NCBI GenBank assembly: GCA_049487715.1 | Contig: CP150555.1 | Location: forward strand, 124,001 to 188,000 | DNA from: Pycnococcus provasolii | Lineage: Eukaryota > Chlorophyta > Pseudoscourfieldiophyceae > Pseudoscourfieldiales | Reading direction: 5' to 3' | Length of the DNA stretch: 64,000 nt | In this document: positions 57,924 to 64,000 of the stretch, piece by piece | How positions within the stretch are numbered: position 1 is the first letter of the stretch | How the letters are laid out: every line of letters begins with the position of its first letter | The notes under the pieces: model-generated | What the model was told of the DNA's origin: nothing | What the model saw: only the letters and a program-made list of their open reading frames with translations | The model's database searches: none | Program-made: the position numbers and the translations under genes

Positions 57924-59786
57924 ATGTGCGGCATCCTCGCGCTCCTGATGTCCAACGAGGCGGCGATGACGCGCAAACGGGTCAAGGAGCTCTCCGGACG
58001 CCTGCGACACAGAGGACCCGACTGGTCAGGCATGTACCAGCACAAGGGCAACTACCTCGCGCACGAACGACTCGCCATCATGGACCCCGCGTCGGGGGAC
58101 CAGCCGCTCTTCAACGAGGACGGAACCATCGCCGTCGCCGCGAACGGGGAAATCTACAACTTCAAGGACCTCTTCGCCAAGCTGAAGCGCAAGCGCAAGC
58201 CCAAGACGCAGAGCGACTGCGAGGTCATCTCGTACCTGTACGAGGACTACGGACCGTCGTTTGTCAACATGCTCGACGGCATGTTCTCGTTCGTGCTGTA
58301 CGACAGCAAGAAGGACTTCTGGCTCGTCGCACGCGACCCGATCGGAATCACGCCGCTCTTCGTCGGCTTTGGAACCGACGGCGCCGTGTGGATCGCTAGC
58401 GAGCTGAAAGCCATCAAGGATGAGTGCGAGCGTGTCGCACCCTTCCCGCCGGGGCACGTGCTGACGGGAGGCAACTCCGTCGCCGGCAAGCTCGAGAACA
58501 TTCCCAAGGGAACGGTCGTCCTTCCTGGAGGCACGGCACCCGTCGACCTCGGCAGCGCTGCCGTCGACAAGGAGGCGAGCGCGCCGTTCGTTCGGTGGTT
58601 TCAGCCCAAGTGGCTGAAGGACCACTTCGCCACGCCGGAGGTGTTCCCCAAGGAGGCGCTCGACCTGACGCGCCTCCGCGAGTCGTTCGAGCGCGCGGTG
58701 GTCAAGCGCCTCATGACCGACGTGCCATTTGGCGTGCTTCTGAGCGGAGGGCTTGACAGCAGCCTGGTGGCAAGCGTGGCGTGCCGCCACATGGACTCCG
58801 TGTTCGGGTCGGGCAGCGAGATTGGCGGATTTCGCACGGATCGCCTGCACAGCTTCTGCATCGGGCTCGAGGGATCGCCGGACCTGCTCGCAGCTCGCGA
58901 CGTGGCAAAATTCCTCAACACGCAGCACCACGAGCTCCACTTCACCGTGCAGGAGGGCATCGATGCCATCTCCGACGTCATCTACCACATCGAGACGTAC
59001 GACGTGACGTCGATTCGCGCCTCCACACCGATGTTCCTGATGTCGCGCAAGATCAAGGCGCTGGGTATCAAGATGGTTCTGAGCGGAGAGGGCAGCGACG
59101 AGGTATTTGGCGGATACCTGTACTTCCACAAGGCGCCGAATGCGGAGGAGTTCCACCGCGAGTGCTGCCGCAAGATTCGCGCGCTGCACATGTACGACTG
59201 CGCGCGCGCGAACAAGTCGACGAGCGCGTGGGGCGTTGAGGCGCGCGTTCCGTTCCTCGATCGCGAGTTCTTGGACGTGGCGATGAACCTGGACGCGGAC
59301 GAGAAGATGTGCAAGGCGGAGCGCAAGGAGGGGCACATCGAGAAGTGGTGCCTGCGCAAGGCTTTCGACACGCCGGAGAAGCCGTATTTGCCGGACAGCG
59401 TTCTGTGGAGACAGAAGGAGCAGTTCAGCGACGGCGTGGGGTACAGCTGGATCGACGGCCTTCGCGACTACTGCGAACGAGAGGTGAGCGACGCGGAGTT
59501 GGCGGCGGCTGCGCACCGCTTCACGCACAACCCGCCGTCGACGAAGGAGGGGTACTTGTACCGCAAGATTTTCGAGGAGCACTTCGGAACGTGCCCTGGC
59601 GCCGCTCACTGCATTCCCGGCGGTCCGAGCGTCGCGTGCTCGACGCCCACGGCTGCTCTCTGGGACGCCGCGTGGCTTGCAAAAGGCGGTGGTGGCGACC
59701 CGAGCGGACGCGCTGTGCTTGACGTGCACGTTGGCCCAGGCTTGGAGAAGGAGGGTGGCGGTGGTGGCAAGCGCGCGAAGAAGTAA
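57924..59786 (+). CDS. Asparagine synthetase (glutamine-hydrolysing)
   Basis: 620 residues. It begins MCGILALL, so Cys2 is the GATase nucleophile after Met removal. RHRGPDWSG, HERLAIMDP, and NGEIYN complete the class II glutaminase. The synthetase domain has the PP-loop LLSGGLDSSLVAS, SGEGSDEVFGGYLYFHKAP and RVPFLDREF. It makes Asn from Asp with ATP and glutamine. Similar to plant ASN1-3 (~580-590) with a Gly-rich basic tail (EKEGGGGGKRAKK). There is no presequence, so it is cytosolic. Homology and length are unambiguous. Confidence 0.97.
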   Translation: MCGILALLMSNEAAMTRKRVKELSGRLRHRGPDWSGMYQHKGNYLAHERLAIMDPASGDQPLFNEDGTIAVAANGEIYNFKDLFAKLKRKRKPKTQSDCEVISYLYEDYGPSFVNMLDGMFSFVLYDSKKDFWLVARDPIGITPLFVGFGTDGAVWIASELKAIKDECERVAPFPPGHVLTGGNSVAGKLENIPKGTVVLPGGTAPVDLGSAAVDKEASAPFVRWFQPKWLKDHFATPEVFPKEALDLTRLRESFERAVVKRLMTDVPFGVLLSGGLDSSLVASVACRHMDSVFGSGSEIGGFRTDRLHSFCIGLEGSPDLLAARDVAKFLNTQHHELHFTVQEGIDAISDVIYHIETYDVTSIRASTPMFLMSRKIKALGIKMVLSGEGSDEVFGGYLYFHKAPNAEEFHRECCRKIRALHMYDCARANKSTSAWGVEARVPFLDREFLDVAMNLDADEKMCKAERKEGHIEKWCLRKAFDTPEKPYLPDSVLWRQKEQFSDGVGYSWIDGLRDYCEREVSDAELAAAAHRFTHNPPSTKEGYLYRKIFEEHFGTCPGAAHCIPGGPSVACSTPTAALWDAAWLAKGGGGDPSGRAVLDVHVGPGLEKEGGGGGKRAKK

Positions 59787-59967
59787 GCCGTGTGTCTGTG
59801 TTAATGTCTTTTTTGTTTTTTTTGAGATGCGGAGATAAATGGATTTGGCAAAAGGGGGTTTCGGATGGAATGGTTTGGTCGGGGGATGATCCTGGATGAG
59901 GAGAAATCCCCTCCCCCCAGCTGTCGTCTGACACTACCTTAGACGTGCCCATTTTCACTTGTCACAC

Positions 59968-61361
59968 ATGTCGTCGTTCGTATTCGACGACACGGACGAC
60001 GACGACGTCATGGAGGAGGAGGAGATCGAGCTTGCGCCATCGCCGCCCTTGGCGGTATGGCAGCTCATTGATGGAGTGGCGGTACATGGTGGTGGCGACG
60101 ACGACGCTGATGATGATGATGACGACGACGACGTTGATGATGATGATGATGACGACGACGCTGATGATGATGATGATGACGACGACGACGATGCTGATGA
60201 TGAGATGAACGACGACGGCGCGACGGCGCAGGACTGTGGCTTCATCCTGCCCACGTCCTACGTCGTCGCGCCGAAAAAGACGCTCTGGCCGGCGCCAGGG
60301 CGCCTCGTCGCGGTGATGTGGGACGCCGGCGGCTGGGATGTTGGCACGGTGACGAGCGTCTACGCGGCGGCGACGACGACGACGCGCAACAAGCGAGACT
60401 ACGAGCTCGCTGTCGTCACTCGCCCGCCGCCGCCGTCGTCGTCGTCGCGAAAAATTATGCGGAGAAAGGCATTTCTCGAATACTAGCGATTGGTTTGTTC
60501 GATTGGGAGGCGTACGTCGAGCCGGCGCCGTCGGACAGGACGCGCTACGAGCCTGGCTCGTGGTGCGTCCTGACGATGTGCGCCGGCGTGCCACCACCGC
60601 TGCCGCCGCCGCCGCTGCCGCCGCCGCTCCAAACAGCCGTGCGCCGCCACTTCGGCGGGCATGGCTGGTACGACGGCAGGATTGACGAAGTGCGCATCGT
60701 CAATCCTGCCGTCGAGTGGGCCATCGACGGGCCGTGGATGGCCCATGTGCGCTGGAGCGACGGCGAGCGCGTCTGGTACGACGCGCTCGCCGTCGTGCAC
60801 ATGATGGCGTGTGCGCAAGCACTGCCGCCGACGCCGACGACCCTGCCGCCGCCGACGCCACCACCTCCTCCCACGTCCAGCCGGGGCACTCACCCCGTGC
60901 ATCGCTCTTCCTCCGCCGCCTGCTCCCACCATCGTCGATGCAGCGCAAGCAGCCGAGGCGCCTCCTCCGCCCGGCGATGCTCCGTGCCAGCGGACATCCT
61001 GGCGCTCGCCCCCATGATGGAGGAGAGCATTCGCGCGCAGCTCAGGGAGCTGCGCGCGAATTGCCTCACGCGCATCCTTGCAAGAACCAGAGTTCATGCT
61101 TTGAATGTTTGTTGCTTTGTTTGTTGCCTTGTTGCTAGTGTAACGATGATTTCATTGGAAAGAAAAATAATATTACAATCTCGCGAACGCACTCAAGCGA
61201 TACAGGAGCACGCGACCTCGCGCATTTCCAATGGCGAGCGCGCCGCTGCCCGCGCTAAAGCTGCTCGAGTGCACGAAGTGAAGCGGCGTCTTCGAGCTTG
61301 GCCAGTTGGAGTACACCGTGCCACTTGCGAGGTGTGCCACCCTGAGCGCGTCGCGTGCTAG
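59968..61361 (+). CDS. Tudor/Agenet-like protein with long Asp tract; several frame breaks
   Basis: Frame 1 (59968-60486) gives FVFDDTDDDD, a ~45-residue poly-Asp tract coded by GAT/GAC, and a Tudor-like unit (APGRLVAVMWDAGGWDVGTV ... YELAVV). A second frame carries on at about 60440 with LFDWEAYVEP and SWCVLT, then a second Tudor-like unit, GWYDGRIDEVRI ... AHVRWSDGERVWYDALA. Further on, natural-looking sequence (ALPPPPAPTIVDAAQAAEA) sits in a third phase at 60890-60990 before returning. The last frame overlaps the 3' end of UTP18. It may be a chromatin reader, but the breaks leave open a pseudogene or several sequence indels. Confidence 0.4.
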
Positions 61362-62765
61362 CCGACTCCGAAAGCAGAGCAGGCTTCCGTCGCGCGAAAA
61401 GTCCAGGCCGTCGACGTCCGTCGTCAGGTTGCCAAAGCGGTGCACCGCCTCTCGCGACGCATCGTCCGCAGACTCGCTTGGCCAGCGGTAGACGTGCACG
61501 TAGCCTCCGCTGAGACTCGCGGCGAAGTGCGAACCGTTCGCGGAGGAGGAGACGCAGCCCACGGACGTGCCCTGGCCCACATTCACGCTCGCGACGCAGC
61601 GATTCATGCGGACGTCCCACACATTCACGCTGCCGTCGCGGCTCGCGGTGAGCAGCTCCGTGCTTCGCCTGCCTCCGCCGAAGCACAGCGCACGTACCGT
61701 GCCCGCGCCAGTGCGCAACACGCCAGCCTGCTGATGACCTCGAAGGCTGAGCAGCTGCACCGCGCCGTGGCTCCTCGGTAGAGCGAGCAGCGGCATAGAC
61801 TCGTCCTCGTTCACGACGAAGTGCTCGCAGCTTGGTGCATGTCCACTGTCTCCGACGTCCACCCTAGGCGGCGTGACGGCAGTGCACGCGCCATGCGACA
61901 CGTCCCAGATGTGCACGCGTGGTCGACGCCCGGAAGCGACGACGTGCGTTCCAGCAGGATTCCACGCCGCGGATCGGATTGGCGTCTCCGGTATGCCGAG
62001 CTTTGCCATGCACCCCTCGCCACCCTGCGCGTACGATACGCGGAATATCCGCGCAACCTTGTCCAGCCCTGCGACGAGTAGCAAAGGTACGTCGCGCTTT
62101 GGATGGAACGCGACGACGTCCGCAGGGCAGTTTCCAATGTCGTCCAAGTTGGCGTCAATGAGGCGCGATATGGCGAGCGTCCCTCGCGGAAGCTGCGCCG
62201 CCGCCGCAGCCGCCGTCGTGGTATCTGCAGCCTTGGCTGAGGTACGCACGACGCTCCGCCCGGACTGCAGCAGCCCTGCAATGTCAGCAGCCTCTTTGCC
62301 GCCGTCGTCGTCAGCTCGCGCCGCTTTCGTCGTTTTCGGCGCGGCAGTTTCCGCGTCTTCGACCTGTGCCCAGCTTGGCACTTCACTTCGTCCCGTGAGC
62401 TTGGCGTGCTGCACTCTGAGTCTTCGTTGGTACTCCGCGCCGTCTATCGCGTGCTCATCTTCCTCGTGCCTGAGTTTTCTCCTTCGGGAAGGTCCGGTTG
62501 CGATGTCGACTTGTATGGAAGCGTCTTCCGGGTCAAACCACGCAGGGCCAGCAGCGGCGGCGGCAGTGGCGGGTGGCTGCTGCGCGGAGATGTCGTGTTC
62601 GATTTCCCCAACATCGTCGACATCCCCAAAGAGCGACGCTTCGAGATCTCGCACTTCGTCGTCCAAGAGGAGATCGCGCGCTGACGCTTCGGCTGATGCT
62701 TGTACAAGTTTTCGCTTCAAACGCCGGTCCGCGCCTGACAACCTTTTCGTACCTGTTTTTTGCAT
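61173..62765 (-). CDS. UTP18: UTP18, WD40 component of the SSU processome
   Basis: About 530 residues from MQKTGTKRL. The N-terminal signature is typical: LEASLFGDVDD, WFDPEDASIQVDI, RRRKLRHEEDEHAIDGAEYQRRLRVQHAKL, and VPSWAQ. Then about seven WD40 blades (VVAFHPKRDVPLLLVAGLDK; NVWDVRMNR). It acts in 18S pre-rRNA processing in the nucleolus and recruits the exosome through its N-terminus in yeast. A likelier N-terminus lies in the next frame from ATG 62853 (MASQNSSQKAKKAKSP), joining at an A6 run (62756-62761) if one base is dropped. The stop codon TAA is part of TGTAA. Confidence 0.9.
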   Translation of the reverse strand: MQKTGTKRLSGADRRLKRKLVQASAEASARDLLLDDEVRDLEASLFGDVDDVGEIEHDISAQQPPATAAAAAGPAWFDPEDASIQVDIATGPSRRRKLRHEEDEHAIDGAEYQRRLRVQHAKLTGRSEVPSWAQVEDAETAAPKTTKAARADDDGGKEAADIAGLLQSGRSVVRTSAKAADTTTAAAAAAQLPRGTLAISRLIDANLDDIGNCPADVVAFHPKRDVPLLLVAGLDKVARIFRVSYAQGGEGCMAKLGIPETPIRSAAWNPAGTHVVASGRRPRVHIWDVSHGACTAVTPPRVDVGDSGHAPSCEHFVVNEDESMPLLALPRSHGAVQLLSLRGHQQAGVLRTGAGTVRALCFGGGRRSTELLTASRDGSVNVWDVRMNRCVASVNVGQGTSVGCVSSSANGSHFAASLSGGYVHVYRWPSESADDASREAVHRFGNLTTDVDGLDFSRDGSLLCFRSRLARDALRVAHLASGTVYSNWPSSKTPLHFVHSSSFSAGSGALAIGNARGRVLLYRLSAFARL

Positions 62766-63441
62766 GAGCAGACGACGAGGTAAGAGCGAGGTGACCATCA
62801 CCAGGAGGAGACTTCGCCTTCTTCGCCTTCTGAGAGCTATTCTGAGAGGCCATGGCAGAGAGCCCTTCGAAGGAGCCGAAGGAGCTGTTCCGGAAGGGAA
62901 GGGGGAAAGAATGAGAATGGCGGCGGGTGAAAACAAGACAAAGAAAAAGGGGAAGGCTGAACAAAGGCTGAATGGGGGGGATTCGATTTAGGGGTTGGTA
63001 CTTCCTAGGGGAGGAAAGTTCATAGAAGCCATATGTAAATAAGGGCACGGACAAATGAAAAGGGGTGTGACAACTTGTAAGGATGATTCTCAAGACCAAC
63101 ATGTGACATGTGTGTAGGTATGGAACTACATTACGACATACTGTATGCATAGTGTACACGTGCATGTACTGTCCTTCGTGAAACAACATTAGTTGAGGCA
63201 GATCAGATGACAACAACAACTAAGATAACAAGAAGTGTCGTAGGATGGATGGATTTTCTTTCATCATATTTGATATGAGATTCAAAATAGTATGTATTTA
63301 CAGCAACACGGTATAGTTTCTATTTAGTTTAGGTTTTAGCTTCAAAAGCAGCTTATTAGCTGGCCTTGCGTCAGTAGTTCTCTCCATTTTGGCAGCCTCA
63401 AAAAAACCTCCACCTCTAGGATGATGTCACAGACCTTTTCG
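62766..63441. other. Spacer upstream of UTP18; no separate gene
   Basis: Includes the probable UTP18 5' end (ATG 62853), then an A/T-rich stretch with many short inverted motifs (GTACACGTGCATGTAC near 63155). The 3' side is the downstream region of the S40-like gene, with TTACA (TGTAA on its strand) at 63297. Confidence 0.5.
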
Positions 63442-64000
63442 TCAGAACCAGCCAATCGAATGAAGCGTCGAGTTGCGCAGGCGCGCTTGCTCCGTGCCCT
63501 TGACGTTCGTGCCACCGAGAACGTCAGGCATGCTTCCTATGGCGCACGCAAACGCGCGCTCGTTGGCACCTCGCCGGTGAGGCAGGCTGAGCGCGGCAAT
63601 CGCGGACATTTCCTGCTGACGCAAGAGTTCGTGAGGAGGAACGAACGTCCTGGCTGAGCGCTTGCTGTGCTGCGCTTCGCACGAGTCATTCTCGTCAGCC
63701 GCATGCCTCTTATTTTTCGCAAGCAGGTAAGATGTCGCCTTCGCGACACCGCCACCAGCTGCAGCGTCCTCGATGAGGTCTTCGTCGAACGCGAACGGCT
63801 CATTACCAATCGTCTCGTCGTAGCTCGCGAGGTTGTCTTCGTCCGTCACGCTGTCGTCGTATTCCGACCTCTGATGTGCCTTCTTTGCGGCACCCAAGTC
63901 GCCGTTGTCGTGAAAGCCTAAGCGTTCCCCTTCGGCGCCTTCGTCGTCGCCCTCCACGCTGGCGTGGTTCGCCCGTGTCGACCTCCTTCCATTGTTGCTG
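63442..64000 (-). CDS. Senescence-regulator S40 (DUF584)-like protein, 5' end beyond window
   Basis: At least 186 residues, open to the right edge. An acidic N-terminal half (YDDSVTDEDNLASYDETI, FDEDLIEDAA) leads to TFVPPHELL and the C-terminal block LGGTNVKGTEQARLRNS followed by TLHSIGWF at the stop. The family signature in plants is PPHE ... GRTLKGRDLxRVRNxxLRxTGF; the spacing and the K-G, R-x-RNS and terminal G-aromatic residues match. S40 proteins are nuclear and affect leaf senescence in angiosperms; the role in an alga is unknown. The match is by eye, so medium confidence. Confidence 0.6.
   Translation of the reverse strand, partial: SNNGRRSTRANHASVEGDDEGAEGERLGFHDNGDLGAAKKAHQRSEYDDSVTDEDNLASYDETIGNEPFAFDEDLIEDAAAGGGVAKATSYLLAKNKRHAADENDSCEAQHSKRSARTFVPPHELLRQQEMSAIAALSLPHRRGANERAFACAIGSMPDVLGGTNVKGTEQARLRNSTLHSIGWF

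Noticed and set aside
58026-59729. 567-codon minus-strand frame within asparagine synthetase
   Set aside because: Antisense to a certain gene and made of Arg/Val/Ala-rich shadow sequence.
1-64000. tRNA, rRNA or snRNA genes
   Set aside because: I looked for T-loop-like GTTCGA patterns with matching stems and found none I could fold with confidence; a covariance-model scan would be decisive.
1-64000. Transposons or viral insertions
   Set aside because: No transposase, integrase, reverse transcriptase or long terminal repeat was seen in any frame.

Overview
The window reads as nuclear DNA of a small, gene-dense green alga (prasinophyte-grade picoalga; genus not fixed by the sequence). Support comes from a thylakoid-targeted Psb27-like protein, plastid-type TerC and FtsH-like AAA proteins, eukaryotic GSII glutamine synthetase, kelch acyl-CoA-binding protein, an S40/DUF584-like protein, an axonemal dynein light chain and a P2X-like channel (known in prasinophytes, absent from land plants). 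Most genes are single open frames with short spacers. One GT-AG intron of 250 nt is clear, in the MAM33 gene. No rRNA, tRNA, CRISPR or transposon was recognised.

Layout: 0-10 kb holds a tRNA isopentenyltransferase (MiaA type, running off the left edge), an RCC1-repeat protein, a membrane SRPBCC protein and several lineage-specific proteins. 10-20 kb holds a divergent pair of AIM24 paralogues, MAM33/p32, a Lifeguard (TMBIM) protein, an RNF32-like two-RING protein, a protease-less FtsH-like ATPase and ELOF1. 20-34 kb holds a RecQ helicase, a possible ATG8-interacting membrane protein, axonemal dynein p28, kelch-ACBP, TerC, a Psb27-like lumen protein and nicotinate phosphoribosyltransferase. 34-50 kb holds a P2X-like channel, an armadillo-like protein, a putatively myristoylated FISHAW-motif protein, a TPR protein, glutamine synthetase, an SLC33A1-type acetyl-CoA transporter, a possible dicistronic unit (tail-anchored peptide plus TRMU/MnmA) and a FAD monooxygenase. 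50-64 kb holds an acidic/basic repeat protein, DCP5/LSM14, a large coiled-coil protein, asparagine synthetase, a Tudor-like acidic protein, UTP18 and an S40-like protein running off the right edge.

Functionally the neighbours are mostly unrelated housekeeping genes. Loose themes are nitrogen assimilation (GS, AsnS), tRNA modification (MiaA, MnmA), RNA metabolism (UTP18, DCP5, ELOF1), plastid biogenesis (TerC, FtsH-like, Psb27-like) and cilia.

Two window-wide patterns stand out. Short arrays of telomere-type CCCTAA repeats sit 37-220 nt upstream of predicted start codons and are absent from convergent 3'-3' spacers. Several otherwise convincing genes change reading frame at or near codon-repeat tracts, most often by +1; mini-introns, assembly indels or real frameshifts could each explain this.
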